64,000 bases of DNA from Neorhizobium alkalisoli (GTDB taxonomy: Bacteria; Pseudomonadota; Alphaproteobacteria; Rhizobiales; Rhizobiaceae): contig NZ_PVBN01000016.1 in NCBI RefSeq assembly GCF_002968635.1, forward strand, positions 1 to 64,000, written 5' to 3'. Under the pieces are notes generated by a model. The model did not search any database. It was not told the origin of the DNA and saw only the letters and a list, made by a program, of their open reading frames with translations. Every line of letters begins with the position of its first letter. Position 1 is the stretch's first letter. Position numbers and translations under genes: made by a program. Below, one piece after another: positions 19,724 to 27,554 of the stretch.

Positions 19724-21565
19724 TTTCTCCCCGACGACGGACGGCGCAAAACGAAACGCCAGTTGCTGCAGGGCTTCCAGGTAGGCTTTGCGGGCATGAT
19801 TCGGCGTCAGGTTGTGGTCGGCATCCGGAATGATCGTCACCGATACATTCGGAAAGCGGGCAAGCCCCGCGCCGTCATGGCCGAAATAGAAGTTGTACTG
19901 TTCAAGGCCAAGGTCATTTTCGCTGTAGATCAGCGAGATTGGAGTGCCACGCCGCTTGAGCTGGTCGAAAGCGCCGTTGATTTCCCGTCCCTCGGGAGTA
20001 AAGCTCCGAAAGATCTGCGTTATCTTATGAGACATCCGCTTGCCAACGGCTTTGGCGATATTCCGCCCGGCCGAGCGGAGATCCACCTCACCCCTGAGAA
20101 CCCGCTTGAAAGTTTCGGTCCGCAGCGCCCGTTTGCCGTAGTCATCGAGGCTGCGCGTGCCGTTGATGATGGCGTCCTCGACCGATCGCCCGGGGCGCCA
20201 GCGAAAGACGGCCGGATTGACGAACACCCCGCCTGCGATGCGGACGTCGGTCTGGGCGGACTGAAACCCGAGATAGGCGCCGCTGCAACGTCCCGCGACA
20301 ATCACTGGCGCCAGCGCACGGGCTTCAAGAAAATCAATCGCCTCCGATACATCGCCGTTCTGAGTGGAATGATAAAGGACCTGCTCCGGGCGGCCGGGCA
20401 CCGGCGGACTGTCGCCGGCATTGGCGGTATCGAAGCGGAGGGATGCGATGCCGGACCGGGCAAGCATCCGCGCCATCGCCGCCGTCGTCCGTCCCCAGCC
20501 GGCATGGCGGTCATAGGCCGAGGTGAGGAAGAGCACCGTCGCTGCGCCGCACCCGTGCGGAGGTTCGCAGATGATCCCCGAGAGCCGATTGTTCAATCCG
20601 AAACGGACGGGGGTTTCCGCAAAACCATCGCCAACGAGCGGCGAAACGGGGACCGGTTGAGGCGGCGTCGCCGGGTGCTCCGGAATGGGAATCGTCGCGA
20701 TCCATTCCACCAGACTGTCTGCCACCGGCAGCGGCAGCTTTGAAATCGCCGGATTGGAGACGAGTTTGTCGTAACCGTCAAAAGCCTGTCCGGTGACCTT
20801 GGCGCCAAGTGCCGAGAGGCGCGAAGCAAACTCCCGGTCCGCCGGCCGGTCGGCGCGCCCGATCACCAGAGCCTGCGCCGCAGGCGCCCGCTCCACAGTC
20901 ATCAGATTGGCCTTGCGGACATCGTCGGCAATCTCGGCCGGCATCACCAGCGATCCAATCGAGACACCCGACCTGTCACGCTGCGCCTCGGATAGGCCAA
21001 GGTTTTCGTCCACGACCTTTGACCAGACGACAAGTTCCCGGAGATGGAGACGGCCGGACACGACCGGCGCCAGATAGGCGACCGCCTCCAAGCCCTCGAT
21101 CTGCCCGGCAGCGGCGGTGACAACAACTGCACCGAGACCCTGCGACACGACGACGATTTTGTCACAGCCCGAAAGCACTCTGAGCTGGCCGGCTGCCGCA
21201 ACCAGGCTGTCGGACCAGGAAGAAAGGCCTTGCGACGAATCCACTCCGTCCAGTGCGTCGCCTGTCCCGGGGTAATCGAAGCGAAGATTTGCGATGCCGC
21301 GATCGGCAAGTTTTTCGGAAATGATGCGCCAGAACTTGCGGGTGCACATCTCCTCGAGTCCCCAAGGGCTCGCAAAGAGGACGGCGAGACCGGAAGCCGC
21401 AGCATCGGGCGCCGCCGGCGCAAACAGGCCAACGGTGGTGCCGAACGTCAAGGGCTCGGCCGCCGAACGCGGCTGCGACGGCGATGCTTGCTTCTCGGAC
21501 CGGGCTGTCTTTTCTGCGTCCATCATGGTCGTCTTGGCAATCCTTGGATCATCCTTTCGAGCCAT
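19691..21565 (-). CDS. Tandem-domain alpha/beta hydrolase
   Basis: A 624-residue protein with two alpha/beta-hydrolase domains in one chain. The N-terminal domain (about 55-280) has FASPWGLEEM, RFDYPGTGDALD and a nucleophile elbow VVSQGLG (Ser141). The C-terminal domain (about 325-600) repeats the plan: LFLTSAYDRHAGWGRTTAAM, RFDTANAGDSPP, then an elbow GRCSGAYLG in which Cys427 replaces the nucleophile Ser, and a late PDADHNLTP holding the likely catalytic His. Two-domain versions often occur with exopolysaccharide or natural-product genes. It converges on the GH2 gene and is followed on the opposite side by a GH5 gene 44 bases upstream, probably in one operon. Substrate unknown. Confidence 0.8.
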   Translation of the reverse strand: MARKDDPRIAKTTMMDAEKTARSEKQASPSQPRSAAEPLTFGTTVGLFAPAAPDAAASGLAVLFASPWGLEEMCTRKFWRIISEKLADRGIANLRFDYPGTGDALDGVDSSQGLSSWSDSLVAAAGQLRVLSGCDKIVVVSQGLGAVVVTAAAGQIEGLEAVAYLAPVVSGRLHLRELVVWSKVVDENLGLSEAQRDRSGVSIGSLVMPAEIADDVRKANLMTVERAPAAQALVIGRADRPADREFASRLSALGAKVTGQAFDGYDKLVSNPAISKLPLPVADSLVEWIATIPIPEHPATPPQPVPVSPLVGDGFAETPVRFGLNNRLSGIICEPPHGCGAATVLFLTSAYDRHAGWGRTTAAMARMLARSGIASLRFDTANAGDSPPVPGRPEQVLYHSTQNGDVSEAIDFLEARALAPVIVAGRCSGAYLGFQSAQTDVRIAGGVFVNPAVFRWRPGRSVEDAIINGTRSLDDYGKRALRTETFKRVLRGEVDLRSAGRNIAKAVGKRMSHKITQIFRSFTPEGREINGAFDQLKRRGTPISLIYSENDLGLEQYNFYFGHDGAGLARFPNVSVTIIPDADHNLTPNHARKAYLEALQQLAFRFAPSVVGEKSEMYGAAAAE

Positions 21566-21609
21566 AAGCCCGACCTCGCTTATGAAGGCTTAAGCAATTA
21601 TCTGGACTC

Positions 21610-22671
21610 TTAGCGTTTGCAGGCGGATTGTTCCGAAAAAGCACTTGAAAGAACCTGCATCTGCGGCCGGTCGCCTTCCTTTGTCGGCTGGATGCTGAGC
21701 GGTTCGTCTTCCGGCCACCAATCGCCGCCGGCCCAATAGGACCAGCCAAGCCAGACATCGGCGTTCTGCTCGACTGTCTTCACCATATCCGCAAGCCCTG
21801 TCAGGCATTCCGGGCTGGCGGGTGCGGCGAATTCGCCGAGAAAACCCCTCCGGCCATGATCCCTCAGCCAACCGGCGACATCCCGCACCGCCTTAATGGC
21901 GTCCGCGGCCCGCGAGCACTCGGAGTTCTTGCCGGAAAAGTCTGCGTCCAGATATTGATGGAGTTCATAGGCGTAGTGGTCCTGGGGATCCTCGACCCCG
22001 AGCATTGCCGCGGCATTGGGCGTGCCGTAATCGCCGGTCGCCCAGCTGTGCGCGCCCGTCCAGGCCGTTCCCGGAACGAGCAACAGGTTGCCGGCGCCTG
22101 TCTGACGGATCGCGGCGATCGCGCCGTTCACCGAAAGCAGCCAATCTTCCGCCGAAATCCCGTAAGGCTCGTTCATCAACCCGAAGGCAACGCCTTCCAC
22201 CCCGACAAAGGCGGCGGCGAGACGACGCCAGAAATCTGCAAAAGCGCTCTGCGGAACAGCTTCGGATCCGATCGGGTTGCCACGGTAACGGGCATAGTTA
22301 TGCGGGTCCAAAATAACCGCCATGCCGCTTGCGCGAATGAGCATCACGGTATCGTACAGTCGCTTGAACTCAGCCGCATCGAAGGGCTCGTCGAGCTTCG
22401 GCTGAAGCCTTTCCCACAGGAAAGGCAATCGGACGGTGTTGAACCCCTTGCCGGCGAAATAATCGATCGTTTCCTTGGAAGGGTAGACATATCCGGCGCT
22501 GTACGCCTCGCCCAGCTCCCCGAACTCCGCGCCGGCGAGATTCACACCCCGCAGGCACAGCGGCTCGGCCTTTGCCGGCCCGGCCGCAACCGCGAAACAG
22601 ACGAGAGCACCAAGCACCTGCAAGCCGGAGCGCCGGTTTTGTCGAAGCGGCTCTTCCACGCCATCCTCCAT
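21610..22671 (-). CDS. Secreted glycoside hydrolase family 5 (endoglucanase-like)
   Basis: A 353-residue GH5 enzyme with an N-terminal Sec signal peptide (hydrophobic stretch about 16-33, cleavage expected after AKA at 33-35). Family hallmarks are LRGVNLAGAEFGE at the start of the barrel, FNTVRLPFLWERLQP, the acid/base Glu168 in GLMNEPYG, HQYLDADFSG, and the nucleophile Glu280 in GFLGEFAAP. GH5 enzymes cut beta-1,4-glucans or mannans; the exact substrate is not predictable here. Export to the periplasm or outside, next to the hydrolase and GH2 genes, suggests action on the cell's own surface polysaccharide or on plant glucan. Confidence 0.88.
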   Translation of the reverse strand: MEDGVEEPLRQNRRSGLQVLGALVCFAVAAGPAKAEPLCLRGVNLAGAEFGELGEAYSAGYVYPSKETIDYFAGKGFNTVRLPFLWERLQPKLDEPFDAAEFKRLYDTVMLIRASGMAVILDPHNYARYRGNPIGSEAVPQSAFADFWRRLAAAFVGVEGVAFGLMNEPYGISAEDWLLSVNGAIAAIRQTGAGNLLLVPGTAWTGAHSWATGDYGTPNAAAMLGVEDPQDHYAYELHQYLDADFSGKNSECSRAADAIKAVRDVAGWLRDHGRRGFLGEFAAPASPECLTGLADMVKTVEQNADVWLGWSYWAGGDWWPEDEPLSIQPTKEGDRPQMQVLSSAFSEQSACKR

Positions 22672-22844
22672 TTTCGTTCGGGCAACATGGCATCAGAACC
22701 TTTAGCAAATGCTATTGGTTGCCTGGAAACCGCAAGACGGCGGCGATACGCGCCCCGACGACGCAAAGGGAACGGAATTTTAGGCAGCCGGCCTTAAGTT
22801 CAAGACAACGGAATATATCCGTCGCTTGGTTCAAAACGGCCTTC

Positions 22845-22938
22845 GTGTACACACTAGATGCCGCCCTGCCCCGCTATTTCAACGCCGATCCGGTTTGGTG
22901 GGTGTAAAATATTGTCTGGGAGGCATTTTATGTATACA
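22845..22938 (+). promoter_or_regulatory. Pair of GTGTACAC/TGTATACA palindromes upstream of purU
   Basis: The 302-base gap between the GH5 gene and purU carries two similar palindromes, GTGTACAC (22845-22852) and TGTATACA (22931-22938), 79 bases apart. The second lies 35 bases before the purU start. TGTATACA-like sites are typical of GntR/FCD regulators in rhizobia. The rest of the gap shows no gene; a TAAAAT at about 22907 could be a -10 box between the two sites. The regulator is unknown. Confidence 0.4.
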
Positions 22939-22973
22939 CGGATAGCCTGCAGCGACGGAGGAGGGAGATCTAG

Positions 22974-23858
22974 ATGAAGACTTATGTTCTGAGGGTATCG
23001 TGCAAGTCGACGCGTGGCATCGTGGCGGCGATATCCGGGTTCCTGGCCGAGAAGGGCTGCAACATCATCGATAGTTCGCAATTCGATGACCTCGACACCG
23101 GCAAGTTCTTCATGCGCGTCAGCTTCCTGTCGGAAGAAGGCGCCGACCGTCCGGCACTCGTCGAAGGCTTCAAGCCGATCGCCGGCCGATTCGAGATGGA
23201 CTGGGAAATATTCGATGCGGAAGACCGCATCAAGGTTCTCCTGATGGTCTCCCGCTTCGGCCATTGCCTGAACGACCTGCTCTATCGCTGGCGCATCGGC
23301 GCCCTGCCGATCGACATCGTCGGTGTCGTCTCCAACCATTTCGATTACCAGAAGCTGGTGGTCAACAACGACATCCCCTTCCATCACATCAAGGTGACGA
23401 AGGACAACAAGCCAAGGGCGGAAGCCCAGTTGATGGATGTCGTCGAGTCGACCGGCACGGAGCTGATCGTGCTCGCCCGCTACATGCAGGTTCTGTCCGA
23501 CCAGCTATGCGCCAAGATGTCGGGCCGGATCATCAATATCCACCATTCCTTCCTGCCGAGCTTCAAGGGCGCCAATCCTTACAAACAGGCCTATCAGCGC
23601 GGGGTGAAGCTGATCGGCGCCACGGCTCACTACGTGACGGCGGATCTCGACGAGGGACCGATCATCGAGCAGGACACGGTGCGGATTACCCATGCGCAAA
23701 GCCCGGACGACTATGTCTCGCTCGGCCGCGACGTGGAAAGCCAGGTGCTGGCGCGCGCCATTCACGCGCATATTCATCACCGCACCTTCATCAACGGCAA
23801 CCGCACCGTCGTCTTTCCGCCAAGCCCCGGAAGCTACGCCTCCGAAAGAATGGGCTGA
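22974..23858 (+). CDS. purU: Formyltetrahydrofolate deformylase
   Basis: PurU hydrolyses 10-formyl-THF to THF and formate, balancing the one-carbon pool for purine and glycine synthesis. It has 294 residues with an N-terminal ACT domain (about 1-80, CKSTRGIVAAISGFLAEKG) and a C-terminal formyltransferase-like domain. The catalytic triad region is visible as NIHHSFLPSFKGANPY and TAHYVTADLDEGPIIEQD, which supply His and Asp, with Asn expected upstream. A strong AGGAGGGAG ribosome site precedes ATG 22974. Paired palindromes upstream suggest regulation. Confidence 0.96.
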   Translation: MKTYVLRVSCKSTRGIVAAISGFLAEKGCNIIDSSQFDDLDTGKFFMRVSFLSEEGADRPALVEGFKPIAGRFEMDWEIFDAEDRIKVLLMVSRFGHCLNDLLYRWRIGALPIDIVGVVSNHFDYQKLVVNNDIPFHHIKVTKDNKPRAEAQLMDVVESTGTELIVLARYMQVLSDQLCAKMSGRIINIHHSFLPSFKGANPYKQAYQRGVKLIGATAHYVTADLDEGPIIEQDTVRITHAQSPDDYVSLGRDVESQVLARAIHAHIHHRTFINGNRTVVFPPSPGSYASERMG

Positions 23859-23943
23859 AGGCCCGGTAAACTAACCGGACCGCCTATGGACGGGCGGTTC
23901 CGCCGCTCTATCCTCTTCGGAAGCAGACCTTCCGGAGAGGCTT

Positions 23944-26589
23944 ATGTCCGACGTCATGCCCGAACTCCTCGACGTGTCTTCAACCGATCTTTCGATCGAG
24001 GCGGTGGAGGAGGTGCTGCGGGAACAATATGGACTGACCGGACAGGTATTCCCGATCGAGGGGCGGCAGAACCCCTATTTCCTGATCGACAACGGCCATA
24101 TGCGCTATCTCCTGAAAACGGCACCCGCTGACGCCCCGTTTCAGGAAATCGAGGCCGAGCATGCCCTTATGCGGCATATCCTGCGCAGTACCGACGGTCC
24201 GCTGGTTCCCGAGCCCGTGCTCACCAAAGATGGCGCCGACACGATTGCCCTGCCATTAGAAGGGCAAGATAGGCGCCTGCGCCTCCTGACATTTCTGGAG
24301 GGTGCTCCGTTGCCGGCGGATGATACACTGTCGGATCGAGCAATTGCCGCCTTCGGATCCATCTCGGCGGCACTCACCAAAAGCCTCGAAGGCATCGACA
24401 ATCCGCTTTTGGAGCGTGAGCCGGAGAGCGATCTGCGCAAGGCGGGCCCGCAGACGGTAACGCTCCTGGCGGAGGTCAGCGATCAGGAAACCCGCGACAT
24501 CATTGCCAAGGCCATGGTGGCAGCGCTCAGGCGCATCCAGCCGCTTGGCCCGAGCCTGCGGATCGCCGCCGTGCATCAGAACCTGGACGCCGGAGCTGTC
24601 GTGGGCAACACGACGGACGCCGGCTGGCTGCCGACAGGGGTGACGGATTTTACCGGAATCTCCAGGAGCTGGCTTGTTGCGGGCTTAGCAAATACCTGCG
24701 CGTTCCTGCTGGCAAACCGCGGTGGCGACGCTTTGGCACTCCTGCCCGCCATTCGCGCCTATCATGATATTTATCCGCTAACGCTGATGGAAATCGAAGC
24801 CCTTTGGTCGCTGATCGTCGCCCGCACCGGAATCCTGACGGCCGAAGCCGAAAGCAAGCTGGCGCAGCGGCCCGATGATGCGCGGGCAAAGGAGGAAACG
24901 GAAAAACGCCACGCCGTCCTTCGCTCGGTGACCGCGATCTCTCCGGCGCTTGTGTTCGCCGCATTCCTCGACGCTACGGGGATGTCGAATCCGCTGCCGG
25001 CAATGGTTCGCCTGCTGCCGGACATCGATCCGGAAACCATCCGGCTCGTCGATCTCGGCGTCACCAGCCCCCTGCTTTGCGGCGGCAACTGGACCGATCC
25101 CGAAAACGACTGGAAGATGCTCGCTCGCATAGCCCGGGAAACGGGACGCTGCAGCACGCGCTACGGCGAATACCGCCTTTCGAGGAGCCTCGCAGATCCG
25201 CAGCAGGAACCGGAAAACTTCGCGCTTCATATCGACGTCTGCGTACCGGCGGGCGCAACTGCGGTTGCGCCCTTTGCGGGAACGCTGAGGAGCGGCGGGA
25301 CTCGGCTCGTGCTCTCGGGCTCGGATGTTAGTCTGCACCTAGAAGGGCTGGACTGCGCTCTTGCAGACGGCACCGCGGTCAATGCGGGCGATGTGCTCGG
25401 CATGGTCGCCGGCGCTGAGAATTCCGTGGGCGGGCTTCGTCTACGTTTCTGCCGCGATTCCGAACTCGTGCCGCCGCTCTTCTGCAAGGCGGAGAAGGTG
25501 GGCACCTGGTCGAGGTTATGCCCCTCGCCAGCAGCACTGCTTGGTGTCGTCGCCGATGCACCGGTCCCCGTCCGTCTCGACGAACCGGTGCGTGGCTGGA
25601 AAGAACATCTTTTCGACGCCGCGGGCCGCTGCCTGCTCGACCTGCGGGAAGACACACCCCTGATCGGCCACGGCCACCCGCGCATTGCGGCGGCGAGCTA
25701 TCGCCAGCATCTGCTTTTGAACACGCCTTCTTCCGGATCATCCGAGGCGGATGAACTTTTGGCCCGGCACCTAAAAGCACTCGCACCGGCGGGGCTTGAT
25801 CAAGTACTGGCCCTACATGGGCGGCGCGACGCGTTTCAACACGCCTTGGCGCTCGCACGTAACCATAGCGGCAGACACGAGATCGTCGGCATGTCCGGCC
25901 TGCCTTCGGAAATGGCCGGCGAACCCGGGATGATCAAGGCCGGCAACGCGCGAGAAACCATGGAATCTCTGGATGCCGGCGACAAAGCCGGTCTGTTGCT
26001 TGCCGGTTACGCGCCACCTTTCGACGGCCTTTCTGAAATCCTGGAGACACTTCGCCGCCACGGCGGCTTGCTTGTCATCGACGAGACGCGCTCGGGATGG
26101 GGTAGATCCGGCCGCCATCTCTGGGGATTCGAGGCCTCGGGGCTCTCACCCGACATCATCGTGGCCGGACTTCCCGGGCAAGATATCGCCATGTGTTTCG
26201 CGCGCGAAAATATTGCAATGGCGCGAGACGGCGCGCAACGACCGAGCCTTGTCGCCTGTTCGGCAGCCGCAGCGATGCTGGAAATCTCGGAGGAAGAGGC
26301 GTTGCGGGACAACGCCCGGATTGTCGGCGACCACCTGAAATCAGCCCTTGAGCAGATGGCGCGCCGTCATCATGCAATCGAGGATGTAACCGGCAGCGGC
26401 CTCTGCCTTGTCCTGCATTTCAAAAACGAAGAGCTCGCCGAAAAAACGGCGGAGCTGCTGCGAAGGGAGCGCGTTTTGGCGAATATTGAGCCGTCAGCTT
26501 CGCTCCTGATTGTCCCGCCGCTTTGCTTTGCGCGAGACAGTGCCGACCAGCTGGTGGACCGGCTTGAAGCGGCCCTCGCGCAAACTTGA
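23944..26589 (+). CDS. Three-domain protein (APH kinase - M23 peptidase - class III aminotransferase) with apparently inactive sites
   Basis: An 881-residue fusion, shorter than the roughly 1000 residues usual for this family. The N-terminal aminoglycoside/hydroxylysine-kinase-like domain (about 1-330) has VHQNLDAG where a kinase needs HxD (Asn213 replaces the catalytic Asp). The middle M23-like domain (about 425-520, HIDVCVPAGATAVAPFAG) lacks the spaced metal His/Asp and the HxH motif. The C-terminal class III aminotransferase-like domain (about 555-880) keeps VIDETRSGWGRSG but has Leu743 where the PLP lysine belongs (VAGLPGQ) and has lost the SGSEAN-like phosphate site. The frame is intact, so it may be a pseudoenzyme with a binding or regulatory role. 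It lies 85 bases after purU. Confidence 0.8.
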   Translation: MSDVMPELLDVSSTDLSIEAVEEVLREQYGLTGQVFPIEGRQNPYFLIDNGHMRYLLKTAPADAPFQEIEAEHALMRHILRSTDGPLVPEPVLTKDGADTIALPLEGQDRRLRLLTFLEGAPLPADDTLSDRAIAAFGSISAALTKSLEGIDNPLLEREPESDLRKAGPQTVTLLAEVSDQETRDIIAKAMVAALRRIQPLGPSLRIAAVHQNLDAGAVVGNTTDAGWLPTGVTDFTGISRSWLVAGLANTCAFLLANRGGDALALLPAIRAYHDIYPLTLMEIEALWSLIVARTGILTAEAESKLAQRPDDARAKEETEKRHAVLRSVTAISPALVFAAFLDATGMSNPLPAMVRLLPDIDPETIRLVDLGVTSPLLCGGNWTDPENDWKMLARIARETGRCSTRYGEYRLSRSLADPQQEPENFALHIDVCVPAGATAVAPFAGTLRSGGTRLVLSGSDVSLHLEGLDCALADGTAVNAGDVLGMVAGAENSVGGLRLRFCRDSELVPPLFCKAEKVGTWSRLCPSPAALLGVVADAPVPVRLDEPVRGWKEHLFDAAGRCLLDLREDTPLIGHGHPRIAAASYRQHLLLNTPSSGSSEADELLARHLKALAPAGLDQVLALHGRRDAFQHALALARNHSGRHEIVGMSGLPSEMAGEPGMIKAGNARETMESLDAGDKAGLLLAGYAPPFDGLSEILETLRRHGGLLVIDETRSGWGRSGRHLWGFEASGLSPDIIVAGLPGQDIAMCFARENIAMARDGAQRPSLVACSAAAAMLEISEEEALRDNARIVGDHLKSALEQMARRHHAIEDVTGSGLCLVLHFKNEELAEKTAELLRRERVLANIEPSASLLIVPPLCFARDSADQLVDRLEAALAQT

Positions 26590-26753
26590 GAGGCAACAGG
26601 AGCGGAAATTTCCAAGGTCGCGTCTTGCGCGGGCCGGGAAGCCACCTATTTAATTGCTGACGGACGCAGGTCGTGAATATGCGAATGAAATTTCACAATT
26701 CCGCCTTCTTCCTGTCATCGATCGGAAAAAAATTCTAGATACACTGATTTTCG

Positions 26754-26782
26754 TTGATCGCGCTGTCAGGTTTTGCTACAGA
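26754..26782 (+). promoter_or_regulatory. Candidate sigma-70 promoter before two small genes
   Basis: TTGATC, a 17-base spacer and TACAGA, located 60 bases before a 30-codon frame with a good ribosome site. The match is moderate. It sits in a 424-base stretch (26590-27013) that holds no other recognisable gene and is more AT-rich than its surroundings. Confidence 0.3.
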
Positions 26783-26843
26783 CGATCTTCGTTCGGTCGG
26801 GTGAGTCTGATCGATTTGCACGCAACATCAGAGGGAGAGTGAC

Positions 26844-26936
26844 ATGTTTAAATTCGTTCGCGTCGCCGCCTTCGGTGAGGATGCGTCCAACATGATTGGC
26901 ACGGATCGCCGCTCCCTTCCGTGCTGTCGAATGTAA
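26844..26936 (+). CDS. Possible 30-residue peptide or leader
   Basis: A short frame beginning MFKFVRVAAFGEDASNM and ending in LPCCRM. It is preceded at the right distance by GAGGGAGAG, one of the best ribosome sites in the window, and by a candidate promoter. It lies 77 bases before a small conserved-looking gene. It could be a genuine micro-protein or a leader peptide. I do not recognise it; the case rests only on the ribosome site and position. Confidence 0.35.
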   Translation: MFKFVRVAAFGEDASNMIGTDRRSLPCCRM

Positions 26937-27013
26937 CGCTTTCAGTTCCATCGTTCCTGAAAATTTTCATTCGCCAGAGCTGCCCATCAAGCAGCCAATG
27001 CGGGAGTCTGCCA

Positions 27014-27210
27014 TGCAGAAGCAAGTTATCGAGTTCGGCGGCGAGCCCGTCGGTATTGTCATTCCGGATGCGGATCGGCTGAAGTTCATCGCCGTGAAAT
27101 TCCACGTCATCGATCTTGACGAGCAGCGTTTCGGCTCTGCGGATGAGGTGCGTCTTGCCATTCGCGACCTTGTTCGCTCGCGTAACGTAGCGCCCACGGC
27201 GCATGTCTGA
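27014..27210 (+). CDS. Small hypothetical protein, 65 residues
   Basis: Begins MQKQVIEFGGEPVGIVIPD and continues with LKFIAVKFHVIDLDEQRF and EVRLAIRDLVRSRN, a compact alternating beta/alpha pattern without membrane segment or signal. ATG 27014 is preceded by GGGAG. The frame is open further upstream to 26896, but the sequence before 27014 lacks regular protein character. It looks like a small cytosolic protein common in Rhizobiaceae, function unknown. A perfect hairpin terminator follows 12 bases later. Confidence 0.65.
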
Positions 27211-27222
27211 GATTTGATTTAA

Positions 27223-27260
27223 GCATTTCAAAAGCCGCCTTCGGGCGGCTTTTGAAATGC
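27223..27260. terminator. Bidirectional terminator with a 17-pair perfect stem
   Basis: GCATTTCAAAAGCCGCC and its exact complement GGCGGCTTTTGAAATGC enclose TTCG, the very stable UUCG tetraloop in RNA. The stem is GC at the loop end with an AAAA/TTTT step below, so it can terminate transcripts from both the small plus-strand gene and the convergent AsnC-type gene whose stop is at 27264. Confidence 0.85.
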
Positions 27261-27263
27261 GGA

Positions 27264-27500
27264 TTAGAAAGCGGTGAACGTAATCGTCGTCAAGGAGCGT
27301 TCGATGCCGGGTATGGACGCGATTTTCTCATTGACGAACCGCCCGATCTCATCGCTGTCCTTGATATAAATCTTCAGCAAAAGATCCCAGTCGCCGCTTG
27401 TCGAATAGAGTTCGGAGACGAGTTCCGTCTTGTAGATGGCATCAGCGACCTCATAGGTCTGGCCGGGCTTGCAACGAAGCTGCACGAATATCGGTTTCAT
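27264..27500 (-). CDS. Stand-alone Lrp/AsnC ligand-binding (RAM) domain protein
   Basis: A 78-residue protein consisting only of the effector and oligomerisation domain of Lrp/AsnC regulators (IFVQLRCKPGQTYEVADAI, SELYSTSGDWDLLLKIYI, IPGIERSLTTITFTAF), with no DNA-binding helix-turn-helix. Such proteins bind amino acids as multimers and may modulate full-length Lrp proteins or enzymes. It lies 54 bases downstream of a LysR gene on the same strand, next to a probable lysine/pipecolate catabolic set, which fits amino-acid sensing. The DNA-binding domain is absent rather than broken off: the start is clean. Confidence 0.85.
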   Translation of the reverse strand: MKPIFVQLRCKPGQTYEVADAIYKTELVSELYSTSGDWDLLLKIYIKDSDEIGRFVNEKIASIPGIERSLTTITFTAF

Positions 27501-27554
27501 GGACGTCTTCCCGTCGGTCGGATCGCTTTTGCGATCATGATGGCAGATACCCGA

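Noticed and set aside
26654..26842. A 62-codon frame after the three-domain protein gene
   Set aside because: No ribosome site, no recognisable product, and it spans the candidate promoter of the small genes.
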